A stretch of DNA of 64,000 nt from Echinococcus granulosus (lineage: Eukaryota; Platyhelminthes; Cestoda; Cyclophyllidea; Taeniidae): the NCBI RefSeq assembly GCF_000524195.1, contig NW_020170454.1:250353-314352 (forward strand), given 5' to 3'. The position numbers were made by a program, and so were the translations under genes. Every line of letters begins with the position of its first letter. Position 1 is the first letter of the stretch. The notes under the pieces are model-generated. The model saw nothing but the letters and a program-made list of their open reading frames with translations, was not told the origin of the DNA and searched no databases. Positions 35,101 through 47,600 of this stretch are shown here, piece by piece.

Positions 35101-38100
35101 CCGCCAATCGGTACATCCTGCCACTGCAGTTTCTCGATCAACCTCAAGCAAGACAGAGATTTGATTGGCTGTTCCAGCGGAAAATCGAGTCCGTAACTGA
35201 CCACAAACCTGACCCGTTGAAGGCGAAGCCACTTGGAGCCAGGCCTCTTCTTGAAGGAGGGGAACCTGCAGTGAGGGAGAATCAGCAGTTGATAGTTAAA
35301 GTATACATTCTTTACAAATTTCACCTCGTTCATACGTTCCATAAAGAGTTAAAAAAAATTGGATCTTCAACGTCCACGGAGAATGATACCTTTGTCATTA
35401 AAAGAAGAGTTAAAATATCTTGAAAGAGCATAAATAATCTCAAAACATTCGAGTTTCTTTGAGGGGGAGAAAAAAAAACGCGAGCAAATTCCAATAGCAT
35501 CGACGACGAGATGCTTAGCTATATGCAGTATCACCCAAACTATCAAACACTAAACTCACATCATTTATCATTAGTTTACTTAGCTTCAAACTTACGCGAG
35601 ACTCGGTTACTCTCTTCGAGGACACATTCAATGGGTAAAGCGAGGCAAGCCCCAAGGTCATGACCTTGGCCAGACCAATAATCTCATCCCTCTCCGCTCC
35701 ACAACCCGTGTGTCGTTCCCACACCTCAACAGCGATGAAGGCCTTTGATAAGCGAACCATCTGATCCTACGGGAATCAACGGTTATACAAACAAATTTGC
35801 TCAATAGAAGAAGTCAGATACACTTGTGCCTCACCTCTGAAAGTAAAGCAGAAGCCCTGAGCCCGAAGTGGAAGGCAGGTGTGGCCCCAGAGCCCCACGA
35901 AATAGCGGAGTGAAAGCGTTTGGTCTTGTAGACAATTCGCTGGTCTACGAGAGTCTCTTCACTGCACCACGGAATTCGTATGACGAGGAAGGAGTGCTGC
36001 AGACGACCGTTTGATTGGGGCGAATGGAGATCGCGTGCTTCGCGAACGTTTAGTAGAACATCGAGTTGAAAGGGACTGGGAGGTGTGGCGTCTTTCAGGT
36101 TCGTAGATGGTAAGGAATCTCCTTGATTAAGCAAGTTTTCCTGCATGGGACTGGTTTTCTGTACCTGTATGGAGAACGGTAGCCCTGTTATACGACCTCT
36201 CCGGTCTAATAACTTGGGACAGAAGCTTGTGAAGGAATTCCAAAGAGAAATTCAAAAAATATCATCACGTCTTTAAATCATCCATTGCGTGTTAAAAAAG
36301 GAAGATGAATTTTGCTAATGCAAATTGTGTGAAATTTCTTCCGTTTCTATTACATTTTACCATCATGGGATAGATGCTATGGTACAACTTTACAGACGAA
36401 GGACACCAGCTGTAGACGACCGAATCCGCGAGGAGTCATTCCGGAAGCACCACAAGTCGTTTTCACTTTTGTTAAATGCCAACTTTTAAGTTTTGAATCA
36501 CAACCAACAACGACCAAGGACCAGTTATTTTATGCCAAATAAATGCATAAAATATTTGCTGCACAAGGGAATAACAAAATTTGATATACTTCAGATATTC
36601 GGCTGGGTCGCGATGAAACGGCAAATATGTAGTTTGAGGAAAAAAACTCTTTATGAGGCACTCAATCTTTTTATGAAAGCAGATCATCTTCCTGAACGCA
36701 ATTAACATAAAAAATGCATCCGTTGCAGAAAATCACTCAACCTTAGGCACTACCTTCCGAATAAATCCCCCTTCAGTGTAAAACATTAACGACATCGGAT
36801 TCTGAAGAAAGCATCGCTATCGTTTAACAAGAAAGTCTTCTCGCTGAGACAAAAACGTCTTATTTTATTTTTGTTTCATGTCTCAGTTGATTCCACTTCC
36901 ATTACATCTCAGGGTGAGAGCTGATGCAGAATGGTAGCCGTCCCGTGAACACAGAGGACGGCGCTCAAAACAAGACAAGAAAGATGCATAAACTTGGTTT
37001 TCCCTCATTGACTACGTGGTATTAGCCTCAGTCCCTTCCCCGCACCAGTATTAAAGCTCTCTACAGACTGGTGCCCCCGAAAAATGTCTTCAAGGGGAAT
37101 TCAAGTTTCACTACTCACCACCTGCGGTATCGAACTATTGACTGACGTCGCCCAAATTGGTTCTACATTTATGAAACCGAAGGAGTTCTTCAACAGATTC
37201 ACCGAATCCCCTTCTCCCAATAATTCTAACAGAAGCTGCCTCACTGGTTCTGCAAAATCGATGCACACCCGAAGAGTCTTTGGTGAAGCCTTCGGCGGTT
37301 CGGAAGGATTAGAAGGCGAGGTGTGGTAGAGGGAGGAGATGAGTGCATGGAAGGGTAATTCGATGCTGCCAACGAGCTAGGTTTTAAGAAAAATGTCATA
37401 ATCTAAGCGGTTAGATTAACCTAAGAACAGACAACTAACACCTACCATAATTATTGGACCATTAGGCGTTACAAGCGGAGGTTTGCAAAAAATTTGCAAA
37501 CGGATTGGAAGAATTTCAAGATTATCATTTTGATTGGAGGACAAAACGAGAGCCTCCGGTGGTAGTGAGTTATCTCCATTCATACCACGCTGTGGAACGA
37601 TGATGACCACGGGGGCACTAGACGTGGAAGTGGAAGGGAAATTAGGAGCAGAATGCTTGGAAATGCCTCGGCAAAGATGAATACGTTGGCACCAGAGGGT
37701 CAGATCTTCTATCAGGGGTTGAAAAGACAAACCCGTGTTTGATTCCTCATCAACCAGATCGGTAGGAACCAGTATTTCTAGATACAAATCCCAGGATTTG
37801 TTACTGGGAGCCTTTGCCGCTTGACTAGTAAAGAAATGAAAAGACACAAGATAGATATGAAGTTGTAAAACAGGACACTGAAACCTAAGAGGTAGCCCAC
37901 ATGGACATCCCTTTGATTGGCGACTTATCAGTAGATCTTTTTTGTACAATTCGACCAGTTTTGGACCTCTGCAAACCATCTTTCAGCCTAATTACTCCTC
38001 CAGCACCATCCATGAATCGTGGCTTCTGCTGTTGATTCGCCAGCATGATTCGACGTTGCAGAGGCCTCCGATCTAAAATATCAGACCAATAAAATCAAAT

Positions 38101-41100
38101 CCAAAAAAGCAGGCAAGTTAGATAGGGTTTCATTTCCTAAAGTAAGTGAACACCAGAGCATCTCATGGTCATTACCTCAATTTTATCTCTCAAAAAATGA
38201 AGATAAAATTACGTATCCAATCTTGTATGCATGGACACTAGAATTGAGACTACCTTCATCTCCCTTCATGTTACTGACATGCTGCAACTGTCGCTGATGT
38301 TGATTTGCAAGGTGGGAGGATTTTTTTCTTTCCTTAGCGGCCAGCGCTGTCATGACTGTGCCCATCGCATTCCACATTTGCATAGGAAAGGTCAACCGAC
38401 GGAAGGTAAGACGAACTGCACTTAGAGGAGAGTCTATATGAAGGTACATGAAATATAATCTATGGTATTTGTTATGCTGAATACGTATTGAGTAGCATAA
38501 TGCTGTATCATGTCAAAAGCTATCGCCATCATTTAAGCCAGCCAATGTGATCACTTGTCGGTGTAATTACCATCCAAATTTTGCCGAAAACTAGCAAAAT
38601 ATAATTACAAGGCGGTAAATCAGTTTGATCCAGATTTCATTGAAAGGAGAAGTCAGTACGACTAAATGCTAAAAATACTGTTAACATATATTTTAATAAA
38701 ATTTCAATCAGTCCGTGGTAGCCTATAACAAAGTGTAGTGGTGGCGTGAGTGAAGTTTGTTTGATCAGCCTACAGCTAGAATTAGTAAAGTTTTCTTCGT
38801 GAAAAACAATTTACCACAAGGTGGATCTAGTGCTGCACTCTTCGGAGGTAGTGAGGGTGAATTTTCGACAGTTGACTTTTTTGTCTGTTTGACAACCTCT
38901 CCACCTGACCTGTCCACGTTGTCAAGGTCTTCAACTTCGTTGCTGACATTGGCTTCAGACTGTGTGGCTACATTCTGTAACAAAGAGGACTGCTTACGGC
39001 TTGACATGTTGAAGTTCACCTTGTATAGCACAGGGTTTTGCATAGTTATGGATTGTGGGTAAACGCTTTCCTCGTGAAGCGTTACCGCACAAGGTAGAAA
39101 ATTACCCTGGTACTATGATCGAATGTCAAATTAGTTTCTTAGATGGATCGTTTCCATGAAAATCTGGGAGTCCTGACATACTTGTTGTAACATGAATTTA
39201 CCCTACTTCATTGAAGCATTTACTGTAATACATTTATATCAAATTATGACATTTTTTGTGCCAGCTTCTATTTCTTCAAAAAACAGGAACCAGTTCAAGA
39301 AAACAACTCATGATTTTAATGGTCAATGCATCCTTAGTATGGGTCAAAAGTGAAGTTAGTTTTAGTTTTATCAAAAGATTATCAACCTTAAGTTAACAAA
39401 TTGCTGCACTTTAAGCTAGTCATCATAATTGCCTTTATTGTACTACAGAGAAGATATGATATCTTAAAGAGTAAACTTACGTGACGAGGAAAAAGAGCGT
39501 TGTCAATAACGACATCCCTTTCCAGATCTGTGTCTGTACAAGCGCCCCAACAGTCATCGTCAAAAAGACCGTTTACATCATCAAGCAAGCCGAAGTGCAT
39601 TTCCGTAGGTGGAGAACTCATTGTAGAACCTAGTTGCGTTTCTGCCTGATTTATAGTGAAGTCGCTTTTTTTCTCCACCCCAAGTTCTTCATCTTCATTG
39701 GATCTGTTTAAATTAGGGAAATGTTTTAATAACCACTACCTATATATCACAAATAAAAAGAATATGGCGTCTGATTGCAACCCAAATTTTAATTGCTTCT
39801 ATCTGGCATAAAGGAGTAAGTAAAGCTTTGAGGTGCGTACGATTCCATTATGATATTGTTATTTACACCTACTGATGAATGTCGGGAGAATCAGGCTTTG
39901 TAATAAGTGTTTCATCCATCCGCTCAGCCTCAGTGTTAATTTCACCCAAGACCTGCTGACGAATTCGACGACTTTCTTCGAGGGCTGATTGGATACGTAC
40001 TAACACCTCCTCCATACCGAGGCCGAATTCATCGTTCTCCTCCACAAACAGAGCGGTTTTTACTTCGGTGTCTTTACCCAAACCAGTGTTTTGAACCCTT
40101 GTTTCGTCAGTGCCATCCAACGTGGGTATCCGGAAAAGTGGCTCTGCCTATGTTCGATAAAGAAGTATGTTAGATTTAACCTGTCAGTATTTTTACAATG
40201 CCATCGGTTTAAAAGCACAGAAAGTCAAATTTAAGACGAATTCCGGTGTAGTTTTATACAATATTGTAAGCATATTTAGTATGATGAATATCAGTGTGGT
40301 ATTCATAGCCTCGTATTTCTTTTAAATTACGAAAGTATACCTCGAAATTGTGATCTTCGGTGTCAAGCACATTAATTGCCGGATTCGAAATGGAGGTTTG
40401 GGGAACTGCCGATTGAAGGCGTTTCAGAGACATAGCAGTCACTCGGGGCAGACTTTGGTGCTTCTTGCGGATACCGTGAGACTGAGTGACTACGCAAAGT
40501 CAGAAAGAAGCAAGAAGGCTCAAAATAGGCAAAAAAAAGATCCTTTAGCATTGGTAGTTTAGTTAAATCACATTAAAAACTGCCATTTATCGAATAACAC
40601 TTCACTGTTATGGGATTAAAAATAGGTTACCTGGATGATATTATATTAATTGGCGGTAAAAGTTATAAATTGTGCATACTGCTTAAATTATTTGAGTAAA
40701 TTTGTTACTAGACTCAAATGCATGAGCTAATAGCCGAATTGCATAACTGAACAGAGTGAACGCAATGAACAAATCGCTTTACCTTGTCATCAGAAAGAAA
40801 CACAACAATCTCACCTTGTAGTAGCTCGTAGGACAGACTGACAGTCAGTTCACCTATTTTTGAGCCTCTAGCATTCGCTACAGCCACAACACTACAAAAA
40901 GCAAGGATAATTAGGGCAAAACATCTAACCTGAACTCACCTTTTAATTGGATTTCGAGGTGTCAGCCGTTCAAGATTGTCCACCTTCCCTCGACCTATAA
41001 TTGCTCCGTTTGATTCATCAACAACGTCAAGGAAAAGGCAACCCATATCTAAATAAACAGCAGTGAAACGCCATTGCATGCGCCTCTTCATACATTCACT

Positions 41101-42406
41101 CGCAAACGATCTGTAAACGTCTCTGATAATATCACCCGCTTCGGAGATAAATTTGTTACTTCATTAGTGACTTCACCACAAGAAAACTGTGGTCCTGACT
41201 ATAATGGTAGAAGGGAGAAGTAGCTTCTATAAACGGACCTGTAAATAATACACAGGAAGGCCATTGGAATCGCATCTACTTTTAACAATTTCCCATACCT
41301 AACTTTGTCAGTACAAAGACAAATGGACATGACAAATTCTGCCATAACCAGATTAAATAAGTGTTTTTTATGCCTCATTGTGTTGTAATTAGTTAAAATT
41401 ACCCAAAAAAGGTCACTAGGCATCAGTAAAATGGTAATGGAAAAGGAAATAAAAGTTCATATTATCCAGATATTTCGGACGGGTTCCTGCAAAATGTTAT
41501 GGGTATACTAAAGAAACCTTTACATTGCATTTCACTAGCGGAGAATATGACTAATAAAGCTAAAATAAATCGACTGCAGATTCCAAAGCGTCCATAACAA
41601 TACAAAAATTGCCCTTTATTAGGCCTTCATGATCCTCAGACGATTATGATACATCTCTTTATTTCCGCAATGCCGACAAAACAGAACGAGGTATCGTACC
41701 CCCACAGTAAGCCACAAACGACGCAGGAACTAACAAACGATTCTCAAGCTTTGCTACCGGCAGACCGTCAAAGCCTTCAGCCACCATGATTCTGATGTCT
41801 GTATACTTACGCGCTTTGCAATGTCTTTCAGGATAGCTTAAATTGTAAATTTCATGAAGTGTTCCTTTTACTTGCCCACACTTCGACCCCTATGCTGGCA
41901 GTATGCAGCTCTGATCATGCTAGAAATAACTGCAGTTTTTTTTGAGAAATCATTAACAAATTCGCGGACCAACTTTCTTGTAACGCCTTAACATACGAGG
42001 TAGTAGTCGCATAATGAATTCTGGTCAGACTACTTACGACTTAAGACCTTGCTATTATTCATTCAGTACCAAATTGAGTGCAAAGAAGGTGTTATTAACC
42101 TTCCAGATAACTGTGCATTTTGTGCAGAGGCACACACACAGGGTATCGCGTGTGGCTGCGAACTTGTGTCTCCTTCTGAGAGCCAGGGTGCTGAGCAATA
42201 CGTGGACGCAAGAGAAGTGCAGCTCCATCGGAACTATCCTCACCCCACCAGACAACTCGAACTGCTAGGTGCTTAAGAGGCAGAGATCGACGTGTGGTGT
42301 TACGAAATAGCGTTACTTGCAGCAGCAGGTAGGCGAAGGGTGAACCGGGAATGCCCGGGGGAAGGGAAGTTTTGGCGTTGACTGGACGTCCCAATGGTTG
42401 TTGCAT
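24178..42406 (-). CDS. C2CD3: C2 domain-containing protein 3 (C2CD3) homologue
   Basis: C2CD3 is a large centriolar protein needed for distal appendages and cilium assembly in animals. About 28 minus-strand exons align in order with the human protein. The gene opens at 42406 with an N-terminal C2-like region (VRVVWWGEDSSDGAALL vs human VRVRWWGETSDG). It continues through VVAVANARGSKIGELTVSLS, several acidic/serine-rich exons and successive C2 domains, including IAVEVWERHTGCGAERDEII, IPFEFWLRLYSPKLRDI and EFVRGWYEILDQQGTSRGQV. It ends in an acidic, serine-rich tail with stop TGA at 24178-24180. Junctions checked include exons 41048-40940, 40891-40815, 40489-40341, 40147-39873, 39703-39481, 24792-24501 and 24420-24178. 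Some exons are given only approximately. The gene is divergent from POLD2, with a 2.2 kb shared upstream region. Confidence 0.88.
26582..29115 (-). other. C2CD3: C2CD3 C-terminal C2 domain exons
   Basis: Exons at about 29110-28922, 28202-28022 and 26892-26582 encode one C2 domain. It starts SFPAYVHLERANRLVSDAT (human FAVSILVERAMHLSLKG), continues ETFATFVVADENRVE and SPVWNYRRYVRLPLAL, and ends VGLEFVRGWYEILDQQGTSR (human QFVCGWYNITDFSGECQ). An intronic minus-strand frame at 27251-27442 and a + frame at 27258-27524 have no recognised similarity. Confidence 0.8.
29765..34810 (-). other. C2CD3: C2CD3 middle C2 domain exons
   Basis: Exons at roughly 34799-34659, 34221-33911, 33573-33230, 32705-32300, 31985-31765, 31430-31075, 31003-30820 and 30007-29765 carry C2 domains. 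Landmarks are LFNDCDCFIQYMIPSG (human GEADCYVQYYFP), IPFEFWLRLYSPKLRDICVA (human [20 protein letters not shown]), LKAAASGLGGTARLQLRM, and a PLSDLLFSGVLTPRWFTLLQ block matching human [20 protein letters not shown]. Exon borders here are approximate. Long frames on the other strand are shadows. Confidence 0.75.
34960..38433 (-). other. C2CD3: C2CD3 upstream C2 domain exons
   Basis: Exons at about 38433-38254, 38072-37973, 37824-37446, 37376-37119, 36165-35835, 35767-35596 and 35267-34969 encode C2 domains. Landmarks include LVGSIELPFHALISSLYHTS (human VIGSVSLSLRAVIQSELL), FQLDVLLNVREARDLHSPQS, ISWGSGATPAFHFGLRASAL (human [20 protein letters not shown]), AFIAVEVWERHTGCGAERDE and SAGTANQISVLLEV. 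The 38072-37973 to 37824 junction is the least certain. Confidence 0.72.
38815..42406 (-). other. C2CD3: C2CD3 N-terminal exons
   Basis: Exon 1 (42406-42100) encodes the N-terminal region with VRVVWWGEDSSDGAALLLRP and SHTRYPVCVPLHKMHSYLE. The next exons encode DMGCLFLDVVDESNGAIIGR (human DMAVLVLEVITKLDHLPIGR) and VVAVANARGSKIGELTVSLS. Exons 40489-40341, 40147-39873, 39703-39481 and 38974-38815 are acidic linkers without a clear domain. The first-Met choice at 42406 rests on homology; the frame stays open upstream to 42514, so an earlier start is possible. Confidence 0.78.
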
Positions 42407-42514
42407 AATGCTAGGGGAATGTAATGAATATGATTGACGAATGACGGACTGCAACTTTTTTAAGAAGCTACCTAAGATAATAAAAAAAGCCCTTGTAGCA
42501 ACCAAAATATCCAC

Positions 42515-44613
42515 TTCTCTTTTAATAGAGCAATAGGGAATGTTTTTTCTTAATTGATACTAATTGAAGCAATCATGATTCAGTAAGCGATGCGTTGCAT
42601 AAATTGGATGAAAAGCACAAATAAAAGCAAATAAATGGTGCATCGCCTTTTTGAAAAAAAATCAGTTGATTCTTCAAGAACCTTTGTTATATTTCCTACA
42701 TGCTCAAGTAAAAGGACGACAAATAAAAACCACCAATAATTTAGAAAAACTATGGGAGTGAAAACCTAAAGGGAAGTAAACAGATTGTACAAATAAGAAT
42801 CTTCACTTTGGTGGTCAAAATAAACCCGAGTTATCTAGTTGGGCTTCCTTTTGAAGAATAGAAGGTAGACTAAGCCATTCGCGTCTAAGCATTGGCACCG
42901 ATTTAAGCAAAGAGTAATAGCAAAATATCTATGTGAGCACGAAAATAGGTATCGCCGTACTAATTTTACCGAGACAAATTCTCAAAAACTGTTGAAGACA
43001 AATGCGGGGGAAAGAAGTCGACAAGTAGAACTCACGCAGCTGAAATGTATTGATAGAAGAGTAAAAATAGGGGTCAGAAAACGCTTTGTGCAGCGAAATT
43101 GTAAGTAAATCTAAGCGTTACTCGTGAAAACAATTTGAGGAAAGTGGTCTATGAAATAAGTCTCGGTTTAGAAATCATATAATCAAAACGTGGGCCGTAT
43201 CCAGTAGCAACGCCGGCACAAAAACATTTGTATTGTTGGATGGAGTGCAGATAATATAAAGTAGCAAAGAGAATAAGGTTTTAGTTACCAGTAGCAAAGA
43301 CCATTTCGGCGTTTTTAGACACGAGGAGCTGAAATTTATCCAGATACGTGTTTATTTTTTATTTAACATGTAGACAAAAATTTAAGCGGGTTTTCCGACG
43401 GTATCCACTTCAACGAGTATTTACGAAGTTGTAAAAACAAATTTACTTGAAGGTCGTAAAATAGTGAGTTGGCCTATGTTTTTTTGTCCCGCATTTCCCA
43501 AATATTTGTGTTATATCGCTAACTAGATTGGGAAAACCCGTCCACAGGTAAAATCAAATGTTGGTAATGGGGTCAAAAACAAAATTTATGGCCCTAGTGC
43601 TGCAATTTAACTGAACTAGTCAAACCACAAGTAAAGAATGTTAATTTAGAGGCGGGAGAAGAAATAAACCCTAAATGTCCCATCAAATGACGGTTACCAG
43701 TCACCAAATTTGATGTAGCAGCTGCTTCACTAAGTAAAGCGTAAAGCCCTCTTTAAATATGTGTTGCAGTATGTAGTCGAATGCTTTTGTAATGAAACCC
43801 TTCTGCGAAGCTCAACTATTTTGCCTCCACTGATTCCGGATTGAAGCAAATATCTTGCCTAATATCGTGCAGATCCTAAGAACTTAATTACAGAATTCGG
43901 TTTATTTACTACGGCATGCCTTTCGCCATCCAGACTTACCAAATTATGAAGAGTGAAAAAAAATGAGGAATACTAAACAGTACTTTAAGTAGAAGAAGGG
44001 GTTGTCATTGATGGAATCTGTGTTGGAACAAACTTGTATCATTAGTTTTTTAAGATCAAATATATTGGCAAAAGGCGCCTACCTTATCGGTTTGTTTTGT
44101 TTTACCCAATACTGAAAGAACAAATCCAAAAGTAAATGAAGCCTGAGGTGTTTAAAAAAGCTTTTTTTACGATCTGCACTTATCTGTTCGCTGCCTTTTG
44201 CTTTTAAATACGTTTATATACAACAAATTTCCGTAAATACAGTGGCAGGTTTTGTTTTACCTCTTGGCAAAAGTGGCGACTAATTGTACTCGTGACTTAC
44301 CCGTCCGGACAAAGTACGGCTTTTTTGTTGCGTCGTAGTAGGGAGTGCATTAATTAAGTTTTTTAATACCATTTTAGTGGTTCCTATCTTTCCAAGCTTA
44401 AGCGTGCCTTATTCTCACATCTTTTAAGTGTCAAATTAAGAAACGTGAGAATTAGAAACAGCCGTGATTGTTTTAAGGACAGACTTCACTTGACTTCCCT
44501 ACTTTGTGTACATTCTTTTAGTAAAATGGTCTCTTGCTAGTTCTTGAGTATATGTGAAAGCAGGCTTGATTCTCTACATATGTGATTCTCTTTTTTGTTA
44601 ACATCTCAGCTTA
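42515..44613. promoter_or_regulatory. Shared upstream region of divergent C2CD3 and POLD2
   Basis: About 2.1 kb of AT-rich sequence separates the head-to-head starts of C2CD3 (-) and POLD2 (+). I see no gene, repeat family or tRNA. Both promoters must lie here, or further into undetected 5' exons, but no specific promoter element can be named from sequence alone. An acceptor-like TTTTTTGTTAACATCTCAG lies just before the POLD2 ATG. Confidence 0.4.
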
Positions 44614-47600
44614 ATGACGATTCCAGTAGTCACCACTGATCGTGGTCGCTTTCACATCGCAATTGGTGGCTGCTCCTTTTACACTCAGTATGCATCTATT
44701 TACCTTTCACGGCTGAAAATTGCTCATTGTCGCCTCGAAAACCAGGCACGTCGTCGTTGGCCTGAGCTGCCAATTCGATCGGTGCCAGATGTTAAGGTTG
44801 ATGAAGAGTGTATCATTATCGGTACCATATTTAGAGTAAGTTGTGCCTGTTTTTATCTTTCATTTGGTAATAGATTTTGTTTCGAGTTCTCCGTTTTTAA
44901 GCGCCAATAAAGACCACCTTTAGCGCTTGTGATTGCAATAATTTCTTTCTGTATTAATCGCTCTTATGCCACGGTTTAGGAGAGCATGTGTTGTCATGAA
45001 GTATGTAAGTTTCAGTGATCGTGATGCTGTTGAAAGAAGCAAGGTACGACGACGGCCAGTGTAGAATTTGGATATTCTATTTTTAAGGATTTAATGCCAT
45101 TATTTAGGAACAGCTTTATGACACATTTCAAAACAGCGGCTGGTAGCAAATCCGTCATTGATGATCTCGACAGTGGTGGTTCTCAGCCCATAGCTTGAAA
45201 AGTCATTTTAGTGAATATTTATTAGGCATGTGGGACGTCTGGTTCCCATATCTAACCTGTCGTGCAGTTGCACAAGAGTCTTGCCTTTCTCTATGCGAAT
45301 GTTAAACACAAGCGTTTCCGGACATTTGTAAGTGGTGTTTGTAATGCGTGTTGGGTGTAATATGACAGCTAGGCTTTATTGACTAGCTGTTTAGTTCGCA
45401 ATCAGTTCTAGTATTAATTATATTTTTTTTGGATAAGTGCGTAAATGTAGGAGATTGTTACCGAAAAATAAACGCTCTTTATACTTTTGACTTTTTCATT
45501 TTCGTAAACCCAAAAGGCTCTAATTTACTCTGAATAATTCCTATCACAGTGCATTGGGCAATGAATTCAGTGCAATAAAAATAAAACCCGCCCCATTTTT
45601 TGCACTATATGCGTCGATTCTCCTTCAGTCAAGCGCACAAAAGCCGAGCATAATGAGACAGCTGACGCTGCTGGAACAAGTAGGTGGACGTCTGGAACTC
45701 GAAGAACAAGAGCGACAGCATTATTTAACACGTATAGCAAGCAGCGATGACGAAATGTTCCTCGAGGACGAAGTCCAGCGCATTACTCTTGTCGCCTCCC
45801 CCCATACGGACGCCTTAGATCGCCTTCCAACAGGGGTTGTCACTTGTCTGCGCGGTTTTGAGCCTGCACGATCCGAAGGAACATTCACAGTTCTTGAGCT
45901 CGCCTTTCTAGAGCCACAACCAATGAGACCGATTGCGGCAGCAAATGTTGATTCACCTTGTCCGCCTTTGCTGAACAGTAGCGGTCGTTGGGTTGGATTT
46001 GTCTCGGGCCTCGGTTTTGCTGCGTCGGCCGAGGTGGCAAACAATGGAACCTCTCACGGGCATGCTCTGGCGCTGCGTCTCCTTGGTGATTGGTTGAGGA
46101 AGATGCCTTTGTGCCGTCTGTTCGTTCTCGGGGATTGCATTCGCTCGACTGATCCTGGCGGCTTGGAGACTCTTGGAGTGGTTCAACATGTGTGTTACTG
46201 AGCTAATTGGGTATTGCCGATGGAGACGAACTTTAAGCACCACTTTTCTTGACCACATAACTCTACATATATTAAGTAGGGTTCTTTGTGCTTGAGCTGT
46301 AAAGGCGTTTTCTAAGCTGTAATTCTTACTTCATATGTCCTAACAATCAAATTTCTTCCCAGATATGACTTAACCCACTTATTAGAAGTGATTAGGAATG
46401 CTTTTAGTAGATTTTTCGTTAGCTTTAACGAAGTTATTGTCTGGAAACTGGTGATTTCCTTCATCAAAAGTTATTCCGGTTAATTGAAAAATGAGCCCAA
46501 GATGAATTTCTTGTAATTGAAAGGGGGTGCCTAAATCCTATTATTCGGCCACTTGCTGATTAGTGCTTTTTCCCACATCCATTGCCTTTCACTGAACAAC
46601 AAAGCCGATGCTGATAAGCCTCGTTGATTTAAAGGAATAGGAATTGCCCTCTTTTAAAATGTAGTTTTAACACTTTTTGCTCTCGTAATCTCAAAAAAAG
46701 GAGATCAGATATTGGTGACGTAATTTGTCCTTTGCAGTAATGCTTTATAATATTCTGCAAACAGCCCGAAGCGTTTGCTTCGGAAGCTCTCGAACAGATT
46801 CATTTAGTTACAAGCGCCCCCTTAAGTGTAGAGGTCTTTCAAGCACGTCAATCAATCAATGGTGGCTGCCAAATTGTAAAGAGATTGCTTTTGGGACACC
46901 TAAAACAGACTTACCTATTTGAAGATCCCTTCTGCCTGGAAAAACCTTAGGTTTAAACAGTTTTTTTTTCTTGAGTTAAGGTTTTATTTATATGAGCTCT
47001 TGTCAATCAGTGGTTAAATAACGTGATCAAAAATAACCAGGAATGGCGTGGTTTAACGAGCCTTGATAGGAGTTCATTTTACATGACGGGATGGTTTTCC
47101 AATTGGTAATAATCACTCTTCTGATTTGACTATCAAAGCTTTGCTGTCAACAATTCTCGGTCAACTCTCTCTAGGCCCGTTTTCTGAGCCGCAGGGCGGA
47201 TGCCGATTCTGTGATGGCAATGGGTATGTTTGACGCCTGGCTCTCTGAACTGCCCCTCGGTGGCGGGGGTGGAGGTGGTGGTTTCAGCGTAGAACTGCTC
47301 CCAGGCGTCGCGGACTGTGTCTCCCAACTTCTACCTCAACAGCCCTTCCATCCTCTTCTCTTCCCTCGTACTACCTCCCGCTTTGGCCGAGGGGAAGGGG
47401 CCCTCGTTAGCTCGACTAATCCCTGCTACTCCGAGGTTCATTCACGTCGCATTCTTGCTACTTCAGGGCAGAATGTCATTGATGTCCATAAGTGCGTTTC
47501 ACATTAATTCTTCGGGGTTTCTAGTATCCGAGTTCGCGCATAGTGTTTGAAGGCTTATTCGTGTTTTGAGCTTCCTAATCATCACTCCCAACTGTCGTAC

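Noticed and set aside
44960..45200. Short frame in POLD2 intron 1 (KYVSFSDRDAVERSK) as a possible transposase or exon
   Set aside because: Too short, with stops close by, and no catalytic motif or terminal repeats seen.
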